Below are positions 1 through 5,855 of a DNA stretch of 9,406 nt, in pieces. Location of the stretch: contig JAQEDJ010000060.1 of NCBI GenBank assembly GCA_027669525.1, positions 1-9,406 on the forward strand, given 5' to 3'. Numbering within the stretch: the stretch's first letter is position 1; every line of letters begins with the position of its first letter. The translations under genes were made by a program, and so were the position numbers. The notes under the pieces were generated by a model that was not told the origin of the DNA, did not search any database, and saw only the letters and a program-made list of their open reading frames with translations. This stretch comes from Coriobacteriaceae bacterium AM48-5 (GTDB lineage Bacteria; Actinomycetota; Coriobacteriia; Coriobacteriales; Coriobacteriaceae).

Positions 1-41
1 GGGGGATTCCGGCCCCTCTGGGGTTGCCTACCCGGATTCGC

Positions 42-83
42 GCCTCAGGACTCAGCGCAACGCGTTGCGCTGAGTCCTGAGGC
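42..83. repeat. Perfect 42-bp palindrome
   Basis: Bases 42-60 are exactly complementary to bases 65-83, and the central CGCG is itself palindromic, so both 21-base arms match without error. The symmetry stops at 41/84. The end of the acyltransferase reading frame, including its stop codon at 45-47, lies inside the palindrome. Neither side has a T-rich tail, so it is not a canonical intrinsic terminator. It could be a REP-like element, a recombination junction or a fold-back assembly artefact. Confidence 0.85.
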
Positions 84-685
84 TGTTGCAATGAAAATGA
101 GAATCAAGGCGGTCTTATCGATACTCTTCGCTATGTGTGCGGCGAAGTATCCTGCAAGATACATAAAGATAAACGGGATGATGGGGTAGTAATCACCTGA
201 GACAAACCCAGGGCTCGGAAATCCCAGCCACGCCAGGTAGGGGACAGGGTAGATCGTTTTGGGGATGCTCCAGGTGAGGGCGAACAACACAAGGCATAGG
301 GCATGCCCCATCTCGCCGTTATCTTCTTAAGGACGGGATCGGTCAACGCCACGATGCCGGTGCATGCGGCCATGCAGTAGATGATGCCAAAATTAACCGA
401 ATCGTCGAATGAGACAAGTGTTGTTGCCAACCAGACAACGAGTGCTGCTAAGGCGTATTTGGCGGCACGTTTGATATTGTTGCGCGAAAGAGTGCACATC
501 CAACCCGCGATAAACAAAAATACCCAGCTGATGCTGGCGCGCCAGACGTCTTGAAAGACAGTCTGGGTAAACCAAGGCATATCCCAGCCGTACAGGTAGG
601 CGAGATCATAGCAAGCGTGAAAACCTGCCATAGAAATCATCGTAAACCCGCGGACGGTATCAAAGATGGTGATGCGTTTTTGCAT
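45..685 (-). pseudogene. DUF1624/HGSNAT-like membrane acyltransferase, frameshifted and probably C-terminally truncated
   Basis: The N-terminus has the pattern of the DUF1624 / heparan-alpha-glucosaminide N-acetyltransferase-like family. It opens with D9, R12-G13, H23 and D27 in an Asp-x-x-Arg-Gly ... His-x3-Asp arrangement, followed by several hydrophobic membrane segments. The family is thought to move acyl groups across or at the membrane; the substrate here cannot be read. The frame breaks at the four-C run 305-308 (GGGG on the coding strand). One extra G joins ...ITARWG to HALCLVLFALT and gives a continuous product of about 213 residues. The second part ends abruptly inside the 42-bp palindrome and lacks the usual C-terminal His-Ser-Leu ... 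Tyr-Leu ... His-Gln-Pro region, so about 40-50 residues seem to be missing. The start codon overlaps the lexA stop (TAATG), which suggests translational coupling. The family call is from memory and the substrate is unknown. Confidence 0.7.
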
Positions 686-1329
686 TACGAGAACCGGCGC
701 ATTAAACCGACAACTTTACCCAAAATAACGGGGTTCGTCGCATAGATGGGCTCCATAGTGTCGTTCTCGGGCTGCAAGCGCACGCGCCCCTGCTCCTTGT
801 AGAACGTCTTGACGGTCGCTGAACCATCAATCATGGCCACGACAATTTCGCCGTTCATGGCACTCTTTTGTTCACGGACGATGATGTAATCGCCATTGAA
901 GATGCCGACATTGATCATTGAGCTCCCATGCACCTCAAGGATAAAGGAACCCTGATCAGTGGCGATTTCGGTCGGGATAGTAAACGTGTCTTCAATATTC
1001 TGCTCGGCCAGAATGGGAATCCCTGCCGCGACGCGACCAACGAGCGGTAGCGAGACCGTTCCGCGAGGTGCGGTGGGCTCGTCAGATTTAGAAATTGAGA
1101 CAGAGGAACCGTCCTCGTTAAAGAGTTCCAGGGCGCGCGGTTTGGTGGCATCGCGCTTGAGTAGCCCGCGCGCCTCCAGGGCAGATAGATGGGCGTGCAC
1201 AGTGCTGGGGGAGGAAAGGCCCACGGCAGAAGCCATCTCGCGCACGCTGGGCGGATAACCCTTCTCCTGCTGATATTCCTTGATGAAGTCGTAAATTTGC
1301 TGCTGACGCTTGGTAATTTTGCGAGCCAT
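685..1329 (-). CDS. lexA: SOS repressor LexA
   Basis: LexA represses DNA-damage genes and cleaves itself when RecA filaments form. The 214-residue protein is a typical length. Residues 1-65 form the winged-helix DNA-binding domain (KITKRQQQIYDFI; PPSVREMASAVGL; recognition helix near SSPSTVHAHLSALE). The self-cleavage site is Ala102-Gly103 (VGRVAAGIPI). The catalytic pair is Ser137 (HGSSM) and Lys174 (ATVKTFYK). The reading frame is open to 1434, but the ATG at 1329 is preferred: it has a purine-rich ribosome site (AGAGAGG) 8 bases upstream and starts with the conserved MARKITKRQ sequence. The ATG at 1350 has no such site. Three LexA boxes lie just upstream, so the gene is almost certainly autoregulated. 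Its stop TAA shares a base with the next ATG (TAATG), so it is coupled to the acyltransferase gene. No key residue is missing. Confidence 0.97.
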   Translation of the reverse strand: MARKITKRQQQIYDFIKEYQQEKGYPPSVREMASAVGLSSPSTVHAHLSALEARGLLKRDATKPRALELFNEDGSSVSISKSDEPTAPRGTVSLPLVGRVAAGIPILAEQNIEDTFTIPTEIATDQGSFILEVHGSSMINVGIFNGDYIIVREQKSAMNGEIVVAMIDGSATVKTFYKEQGRVRLQPENDTMEPIYATNPVILGKVVGLMRRFS

Positions 1330-1352
1330 CAGGGCATCCTCTCTACCCATGT

Positions 1353-1366
1353 CAAACAAATGTTCG
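1353..1366. promoter_or_regulatory. LexA box A
   Basis: The sequence CAAAC-AAAT-GTTCG differs from the Gram-positive SOS operator CGAAC-N4-GTTCG at one base. It lies 24 bases upstream of the lexA start, so LexA bound here would block lexA transcription or its early elongation. It is also just upstream of the rightward -35 element. Confidence 0.8.
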
Positions 1367-1374
1367 AATTTTGC

Positions 1375-1402
1375 TTGACAGGAACAACTGTTCGAAGATA
1401 AT
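1375..1402 (+). promoter_or_regulatory. Rightward sigma-70-type promoter of the yneA-nrdR-dut unit
   Basis: A perfect -35 TTGACA (1375-1380) is followed after 16 bases by GATAAT (1397-1402), five of six matches to TATAAT. TAATAA at 1399-1404 is an alternative with an 18-base spacer. Transcription would begin near 1409 and give a leader of about 80 bases before the LysM-protein gene. LexA box B fills the spacer, so the promoter should be SOS-controlled. Confidence 0.75.
1381..1394. promoter_or_regulatory. LexA box B
   Basis: The sequence GGAAC-AACT-GTTCG has one mismatch to CGAAC-N4-GTTCG. It sits exactly in the spacer between the rightward -35 (1375-1380) and -10 (1397-1402) elements, a classic place for an operator that excludes RNA polymerase. 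Confidence 0.85.
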
Positions 1403-1408
1403 AATAAC

Positions 1409-1422
1409 CGAACATTCGTTCT
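1409..1422. promoter_or_regulatory. LexA box C
   Basis: The sequence CGAAC-ATTC-GTTCT has one mismatch to CGAAC-N4-GTTCG. It begins at about the expected start point of the rightward transcript. The three boxes start at 1353, 1381 and 1409, an exact 28-bp period. Confidence 0.85.
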
Positions 1423-1489
1423 CGCGCTAGACATTTTTGTCCGCGCGGCTTGATAAAACTGTTCTCAGCAAAACACGCGAGAGGAGAAC

Positions 1490-1941
1490 ATGATGAACGC
1501 AACGAATATGGTCCAGGGAAACCTTGCCCTTAAGCTCGAGACGCCTGCAGAACCCACTTTTACGGTTGTTCAGGGTGGCCGCTCCGGCTTTCAGCCTTTG
1601 ACCGTAAAGCCTGCTCGCAATCAACAGGCTGTAGTCGCGCCGGCTCGCGTTGCCTGAAGGTTCCGACGATTGTCGCCGTTGCCGTTGCGCTTACGCTCTT
1701 CTTTGTCCTCGCTATGTCGGTCTTTAGCGCTCGTCACGCCGCGTATGCCGAGTCCGTTTCCAACGTTACCTACGAGACCATTCGCGTTCAGCCTGGCGAT
1801 TCTCTTTGGTCTCTTGCCGAGGAATATCCAATCGAAGGCCTTTCCACGCAAGAGACTTCCGACATGATCCGTAACGTCAATCATCTGGAGCATGGTTCGC
1901 TCGCCGCCGGTGCGCATCTTAAGGTTCCTACTCGTTCGTAA
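1490..1941 (+). pseudogene. YneA-like SOS cell-division suppressor with a LysM domain, frameshifted
   Basis: The two halves together have the layout of Bacillus YneA, the SOS-induced division suppressor encoded divergently from lexA. There is a polar N-terminal part (about 55 residues from 1490), then a membrane segment (VPTIVAVAVALTLFFVLAM, coded at about 1660-1716), then one extracytoplasmic LysM domain (IRVQPGDSLWSLAEE ... AGAHLKVPTRS) ending at 1941. The frame closes at TGA 1655-1657. Adding one C to the CC at 1653-1654 gives VA-LKVPTIV and a product of about 151 residues. AGGAG at 1482-1486 precedes two adjacent ATGs (1490, 1493); spacing slightly favours the second. The N-terminal part is longer than in Bacillus YneA and unfamiliar to me. 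Position, promoter and domains support the role; sequence similarity to YneA itself is only general. The break is probably a sequence error. Confidence 0.72.
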
Positions 1942-1954
1942 TCATTATCGCGCT

Positions 1955-1998
1955 GCGCATGGTACCCTTGTTATCGTTTAAGAGGAGGTACCATGCGC
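1955..1998 (+). promoter_or_regulatory. Inverted repeat masking the nrdR ribosome site and start codon
   Basis: GCGCATGGTACC (1955-1966) is an exact 12-base complement of GGTACCATGCGC (1987-1998), with a 20-base loop. The second arm holds the end of the Shine-Dalgarno stretch (AGGAGG, 1983-1988) and the ATG at 1993-1995. In a transcript coming from upstream, this hairpin would hide the nrdR start; it would not form if transcription began inside the loop. It could instead be a DNA operator or chance. It does not resemble the NrdR box. Confidence 0.55.
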
Positions 1999-2436
1999 TG
2001 TCCCAAATGTGGCAAGGCACATACCCGCGTCGTTGATTCCCGTATGCAGGAGTCAAATAACACCATTAAGCGCCGTCGCGAATGTTGCTCGTGTAACTAC
2101 CGCTTTACAACGTTCGAGCGATGCGAAGACCCAATCGAGGTCATTAAGTCAGACGGAACCAAGCAGCGGTTCGATCGCAATAAGCTGCTCGTTGGCTTGA
2201 TGCGCGCCACCATCAAGCGCGATATCGACACTAAGAAGCTCAATGAGATTATCGACGACATCGAGGTCGAGCTGCGCTCTCGCACACTGACGGCCGTCAC
2301 GTCCCATGAGTTGGGTGACATGGTGCTCAAGCGCTTGGCCAAGATTGACAAGGTGGCGTACATCCGCTTTGCCTCGGTCTACCGCGATTTCAAAGACGTC
2401 GATGAGTTTCTGCAAGAGCTCGACAAGCTAAGGTGA
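1993..2436 (+). CDS. nrdR: Transcriptional repressor NrdR of ribonucleotide reductase genes
   Basis: NrdR senses ATP/dATP and represses the nrd genes, balancing dNTP supply. The 147-residue length is typical. An N-terminal zinc ribbon uses Cys3, Cys6, Cys31 and Cys34 (MRCPKCG ... RRRECCSCNYRFTTFE), with the basic stretch KRRR between. An ATP-cone domain follows from about residue 48 to 138 (IEVIKSDGTKQRFDRNKLL ... VAYIRFASVYRDF). AGAGGAGG at 1981-1988 is a strong ribosome site 4 bases from the ATG, but it lies in a hairpin with an upstream arm. The gene follows the LysM-protein gene by 51 bases without a terminator, and dut starts 4 bases after its stop, so a yneA-nrdR-dut operon is likely. 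That would place NrdR under SOS control, which is an inference. Confidence 0.97.
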   Translation: MRCPKCGKAHTRVVDSRMQESNNTIKRRRECCSCNYRFTTFERCEDPIEVIKSDGTKQRFDRNKLLVGLMRATIKRDIDTKKLNEIIDDIEVELRSRTLTAVTSHELGDMVLKRLAKIDKVAYIRFASVYRDFKDVDEFLQELDKLR

Positions 2437-2440
2437 TTCC

Positions 2441-2883
2441 ATGTCCAACATTACCGTCAACATAAAGCGTCTCGATCCCACCGTTGAGCTTCCCAAATAC
2501 GCCCATCCCACTGATGCCGGCTTGGATTTGCGCTCCAACGAGGACTGCGTCCTGAAGCCCTTCAAACGCCGTCTGGTCTCTACGGGGCTGGCCATCGCCC
2601 TGCCCGATGCTACGCCGGCTTCGTCCAGCCCCGCAGCGGCTTGGCCATCAAGCAGGGCCTGTCTATAGTCAACACGCCGGGCCTCATCGACGCCCACTAC
2701 CGAGGAGAGCTCAAAGTCATCCTCATTAACCTAGACCCCACGAACAACATCCAAATCAACAAAGGCGACCGCATCGCCCAGCTTGTCATTCAAGAAGTCC
2801 CTACGGTCAACCTCGTAGAAGTAGAAGAACTAGACGAAACCGATCGAGGCAAAGGAGGCTTCGGCTCCAGCGGCGTCGCTTAA
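2441..2883 (+). pseudogene. dut: Deoxyuridine 5'-triphosphate nucleotidohydrolase (dUTPase), frameshifted
   Basis: dUTPase hydrolyses dUTP to dUMP and pyrophosphate, which keeps uracil out of DNA and feeds dTMP synthesis; the trimeric enzyme uses five conserved motifs. Motif 1 is [11 protein letters not shown] (residues 22-32). After repair, motif 2 is PRSGLA, motif 3 [10 protein letters not shown], motif 4 [10 protein letters not shown] and motif 5 [10 protein letters not shown]. The original frame fails after ALPD (near 2609). Adding one G after GATG at 2606-2609 gives [19 protein letters not shown], the expected family sequence, and a normal 147-residue enzyme. As written, motifs 2-5 fall out of frame. 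dUTPase is usually important for growth and the break is a single base in a GG run, so sequence error is much more likely than real loss. The gene starts 4 bases after nrdR with AAGG just upstream. Confidence 0.93.
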
Positions 2884-2895
2884 ACTCAATCGTCC

Positions 2896-2946
2896 GCTCA
2901 CCAGTGGGAGGGGCCTATATATCATCCCGTGCTCAAACATTCTCGC
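2896..2946 (+). repeat. Hairpin repeat, copy C (truncated)
   Basis: This stretch matches the left half of copy B read in the opposite direction. It shares CTATATATCATCCC, then TGCTCAAACATTCTCGC (2930-2946), with similar flanks (GCTCACC / TGGGAG). The right half of the unit is missing; a GC-rich stretch with CCCTCCC (2961-2967) follows and could pair weakly with GGGAGGG (2906-2912). It starts 13 bases after the dut stop. A decayed or partly deleted member of the family is the simplest reading. Confidence 0.7.
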
Positions 2947-2964
2947 GGGGGCGCTCGTATCCCT

Positions 2965-3067
2965 CCCGCCCGTCTCTCACACATATCATTCCATGCTCAA
3001 ACATTCTCGCTTCGCTTCGCTCGCTGCGAAACTGCGCGTGGAACGATCTGTGTGAGAGACGGGCGGG
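2965..3067 (-). repeat. Hairpin repeat, copy A (103 bp)
   Basis: The 29-base outer arms 2965-2993 and 3039-3067 are complementary except at two positions. The 45-base middle (2994-3038) begins TGCTCAAACATTCTCGC, ends CTGCGAAACTGCGCG, and matches the middle of copy B except for a 9-base insertion of TTCGC-like repeats. The outer arms differ from those of copy B, yet each copy pairs with itself. On the minus strand, one of the two mismatches becomes a G-U wobble, so the RNA of that strand folds better. No transposase is present. It resembles REP/MITE-type palindromic elements; I do not recognise a named family. Confidence 0.8.
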
Positions 3068-3078
3068 CGGCTACTCGC

Positions 3079-3226
3079 TTGAAAAAAATATTTACTCTTC
3101 TAATAAGCCGATGCGATAAAGGGACACCTCCTTTGTCGCATCGACTTACTGTATTTATATTTTCTGGTTCCCCTTTGCAGATTCTACTGGAGGGGAATCT
3201 GGTATAGCTGCTAGTACGTAAACGCA
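3079..3226 (+). other. Non-coding stretch between hairpin repeats: 14-bp hairpin, weak promoter-like boxes
   Basis: There is no credible gene here. A hairpin pairs 3109-3122 with 3130-3143: 14 pairs including one G-U, with a 7-base loop (GACACCT). TTGAAA at 3079-3084 and TAATAA at 3101-3106, 16 bases apart, form a weak possible promoter whose transcript would begin at about this hairpin. Further on, TTCCCCT (3168-3174) can pair with AGGGGAA (3191-3197), and AGATTC (3179-3184) with GAATCT (3195-3200); these two pairings exclude each other. A small RNA is possible, but terminator debris or an old mobile element explains it equally well. Confidence 0.3.
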
Positions 3227-3330
3227 GCTTACCTGCGGGAGGCCCCTATATATCGTCCCACGCGCAGTTTCGCAGCGAAGCGAGAATGTTTGAGCATGGG
3301 ATGATATATAGGGGCCTCCCGCAGGTAAGC
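3227..3330 (+). repeat. Hairpin repeat, copy B (104 bp)
   Basis: The 34-base outer arms 3227-3260 and 3297-3330 are complementary except for one G-U wobble (G3255 with T3302). The 36-base middle (3261-3296) is the reverse complement of the copy A core, lacking its 9-base insertion. The arms carry GCTTACCTGCGGGAGGCCCC and TATATA, also seen in part in copy C. The element starts 13 bases past the glycosyltransferase stop, read leftward. It may slow or stop read-through between the convergent genes, but no T-run follows, so calling it a terminator is not justified. Confidence 0.85.
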
Positions 3331-3343
3331 GGACATAAAGACG

Positions 3344-4644
3344 CTAGCGGATATGCGCGGGTTTTCCGCCCCAGTAGAAGCGGCAGAAGGCTCGTTTGCG
3401 CTTTTGGGGTTTGCCTACGAGCTCCATGGTTGCGATGGCTATGTCTTCGGCTGCGTGGGGGCGGCGTAGTACTTCGCCGTTGATGAGTAGGGCTTTGAGT
3501 GATTCGGGATGGTCGTGCAGGTGGCGCAGGGTTACGATGAGCTCTCGTGCCGTGGTGACGTGCATGCTGGCGCCCATGCCGGTGAGCATCGTGGTGTTGG
3601 CCTTTTCCTGGCCGTATGATTTGCCCAGCAGGATCATCGGCAGATGTGCGCATAGGCACTCGGTGACGGTGAGTCCGCCCGATTTGAGAATTGCCAGGTC
3701 GCAGCCGTGCATAAGGGCCGCCATATCGTCGACATAGTCAAGAACCGTGACATTTTCGAGCTTCATGGCATCGAAGAGTGTCTTGAGGCGGGCGGCGTAT
3801 TCCTTATCCTTGCCCGGCAAAAAGACAAAGTGCATGTCTTCGAACTGCGTAGGAAGGGGAGGGTGCGGTCCATCTCCGCGCGAAAGCGAACGTACGGTTG
3901 AGGCAAGCTGGCACCGGCCATTACCAGCACGACGGTCTTGTCGGTGGGGAGGTTGAACTTAGCTAGCTCTTCTTCGCGATCGTAATCCGTGTCGAATCCG
4001 GCGCGAATAGGAATGCCGGTAATGCGAATCTTTGTCTCGAGCACCTTGCGCGGACGCAGCGTTTCGGCCATAAATTCGTTGGCAACACAGAATAGATCGG
4101 TGTCCTTGTGGGGCCACCAGCCCTCGACTTCGTAGTCGGTCGGCACACAGATGACCGGATAATCGATACCCGTAATTACGCGGGCACCCACGGCAACATT
4201 GGCTGCTGTGATGTGCGTTGCGACCACGGCTATGGGCCTACGGCTACGAATATATTCGTTGAAGGCGGGGAACATGATTCGCGACCATGCCGTGCCTCCA
4301 CCCCAGAGAAGATGTCCCGTAAGCGTATATCGCCAGGTCAGGTCGTAGATGGGGCGCGTGGCTCCCGTAAAAGATGCCGCGGTCTTATTGCCGTCGAATC
4401 TAATGCGTCCAAAATCAAGGATATCGAGGACTTCAATCTCAACATCCTCGGGGATGCCGCTGGTGCCGCGAATGAGGTCGAACGCCTGCGCAATTGCATT
4501 TGCGGCGGCCTTGTGGCCCGAGCCGACCGAGGCGTGCACGATGGTCACGAGAGGTTTTAGCTGAGCCAAGAGCGCTGTTTGCTCCGATTGGGGAGTGCTG
4601 TGCGTGAGCAGGGGAGCGTCGTCGCTCGTCTGCGCCTGATCCAT
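3344..4644 (-). pseudogene. MGDG synthase/UgtP-family diacylglycerol glycosyltransferase, frameshifted
   Basis: This family transfers a sugar from a UDP- or GDP-sugar to diacylglycerol at the inner membrane face, making glycolipids (often also lipoteichoic acid anchors), or is related to MurG. The N-terminal acceptor domain shows HASVGSGHKAA (residues 37-47), VVATHITAANVAVG and PTDYEVEGWWPHKDTDLF; VMAGASLPQPYV marks the domain link. The C-terminal nucleotide-sugar domain has KSGGLTVTE (about residue 321) and LGKSYGQEKAN. The frame breaks after FLRS: adding one A to the AA at 3844-3845 (T on the coding strand) gives FLRSFEDMHFVFLPGKD and a full-length product of about 433 residues. The ATG at 4644 has AGGGGAG about 6 bases upstream; the earlier ATG at 4683 has none. 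TACAAT at 4687-4682 may be its -10 box. The exact sugar and lipid are not readable. The break is probably a sequence error. Confidence 0.85.
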
Positions 4645-4690
4645 CGATAACTCCCCTTCGACGTTGTAACTCGGATTTATCATTGTAGTG

Positions 4691-4703
4691 CATGAGTGTC
4701 ATG
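4691..4703. promoter_or_regulatory. Short inverted repeat in the glycosyltransferase/trxB divergent region
   Basis: CATGA (4691-4695) and TCATG (4699-4703) are complementary around GTG, with looser symmetry outward (GTG/CAC). It lies between two divergent genes, just upstream of a possible leftward -10 (TACAAT, 4687-4682). It may be an operator, but five-base arms are easily due to chance. Confidence 0.25.
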
Positions 4704-4762
4704 TTCACGTAAATTTGGGTATGAGCGCAAAGAACGCCAATCTTTCGACAGGAGGTCTTTTC

Positions 4763-5701
4763 ATGACTACCCATCAGCCGATCGATGTTGCGATTATCGG
4801 TGGCGGCCCCGCGGGCTATGCTGCCGCCATTTACGCTGCTCGTGCCAACCTAACGACGACCGTGATTGAACAGGGCATGTCGGGAGGGCAGATCGCCACA
4901 ACCAATGAGGTCGAGAACTATCCGGGTATTCCGCTCTTGAGTGGCGCCGAACTCGGCGAGCGTTTTCAGCAGCATGCAGAGGGCCTGGGAGCACAGGTTG
5001 CATGGAGCATGGTTACGGGTATCGATTACGATGCCGATAAAGCGCTGTTTACGGTGCATCACGATATGGGCGATACGCTGGCCTCGAGTGTTATCGCTTG
5101 CATGGGGGCAACGCCGCGATCTGCTGGTTTTGTTGGCGAGGATACGTATCGCGGTCGTGGCGTTTCGTATTGCGCGACGTGCGATGGCATGTTCTTTCGC
5201 GGTAAACAGGTCTATGTTATCGGTGGCGGCAATGCTGCCTGCGAGGAAGCCCTGTTCTTGTCAGAAATCGCCAGCAGCGTGACCATCGTCTTGCGCCGCG
5301 ATCAGTTCCGTGCCCCCGATGGCGTGGTTCAAAAGGTGCTCGCAAAAGATAATATTTCAGTTAGGTACCAAACTAGTATTGTTGAGCTTTCTGGTGAAGC
5401 GATGCCCACGACAATCACGTTCAAGGACAATGCGACTAGTGAAATGCACACTGAGTCCTTTGATCCTGGTTCGTTTGGCATTTTTGTCTTTGCTGGCACG
5501 CAGCCCCATACTGAGCTTGTAGAGCATCTGGTAGATTTGGCGTCCGACGGCGGTATTGTGACCGACGAATCGATGGCCACCCGCACGCCTGGCTTATTTG
5601 CCGCTGGCGATATCCGTTCCAAACGTTTACGCCAGGTTGTGACCGCTGTTTCGGATGGAGCCATAGCAGCAACGAGCGCATACGCGTTTCTCCGTGGATA
5701 A
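4763..5701 (+). CDS. trxB: Thioredoxin reductase (NADPH, FAD)
   Basis: The enzyme passes electrons from NADPH through FAD and a disulfide to thioredoxin in the cytoplasm. The 312-residue length is normal for the low-molecular-weight type. Motifs in order: FAD-binding GGGPAG (13-18), GGQIATTNEVENYPG (41-55), redox disulfide Cys137-Ala-Thr-Cys140 in SYCATCDG, NADPH-binding GGGNAA (154-159), RRDQFRA (178-184) for the NADPH phosphate, and the FAD-ribityl GD at 282-283 with RQVVTAVSDGA. The usual His before RRD is Leu178. The frame is open from 4688, but the ATG at 4763 has AGGAGG at 4750-4755 at good spacing and matches the family start. No thioredoxin gene is adjacent. A terminator follows at 5742. 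No frameshift is seen. Confidence 0.96.
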   Translation: MTTHQPIDVAIIGGGPAGYAAAIYAARANLTTTVIEQGMSGGQIATTNEVENYPGIPLLSGAELGERFQQHAEGLGAQVAWSMVTGIDYDADKALFTVHHDMGDTLASSVIACMGATPRSAGFVGEDTYRGRGVSYCATCDGMFFRGKQVYVIGGGNAACEEALFLSEIASSVTIVLRRDQFRAPDGVVQKVLAKDNISVRYQTSIVELSGEAMPTTITFKDNATSEMHTESFDPGSFGIFVFAGTQPHTELVEHLVDLASDGGIVTDESMATRTPGLFAAGDIRSKRLRQVVTAVSDGAIAATSAYAFLRG

Positions 5702-5741
5702 GTACGATAATATATCTTATGTAAGGTTGCTATCTTTAATC

Positions 5742-5784
5742 AAAGTGGTTGGACGATGCATCAATGTGTTGTCCAACCACTTTT
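5742..5784 (+). terminator. Intrinsic terminator after trxB
   Basis: AAAGTGGTTGGAC (5742-5754) pairs perfectly with GTCCAACCACTTT (5771-5783) around a 16-base loop, itself containing the palindrome GATGCATC. The stem runs into TTTT (5781-5784), and AAA on the other side lets it work in both directions. It lies 40 bases past the trxB stop. Confidence 0.85.
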
Positions 5785-5855
5785 ACTTGCCGGCTATGTG
5801 GTATGTAAAACTAGATAACCTAGAATACAATATAGAAAATGAACGGAGGACCTTT

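Noticed and set aside
1649..1660. Programmed ribosomal frameshifting in the YneA-like gene (and the other broken genes)
   Set aside because: There is no X-XXY-YYZ slippery site here, and the same one-base-loss pattern recurs in unrelated genes, which fits sequence error better.
1427..1917. Minus-strand open frames opposite the YneA-like gene
   Set aside because: They oppose a gene with clear membrane and LysM features, and show no family signal.
2904..3207. Short plus-strand open frames in the dut downstream gap
   Set aside because: They translate the hairpin repeats (Ser/Arg-rich, no conserved features) and lack ribosome sites.
3168..3226. tRNA gene suggested by GGTTC-like and stem sequences
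   Set aside because: No cloverleaf with acceptor, anticodon and T arms can be built.
2896..3330. CRISPR array
   Set aside because: The copies are hairpin elements in mixed orientation with unequal spacing and no uniform spacers; no cas genes are present.
3246..3659. Minus-strand open frame of 137 codons crossing copy B and the end of the glycosyltransferase gene
   Set aside because: Its sequence is low-complexity Arg/Pro/Thr, it overlaps the conserved glycosyltransferase domain in another frame, and its end is a read-through of the hairpin repeat.
5694..5855. Upstream GTG start for the DUF1836 gene
   Set aside because: It would overlap trxB and translate through the terminator; the ATG at 5856 has a strong ribosome site.
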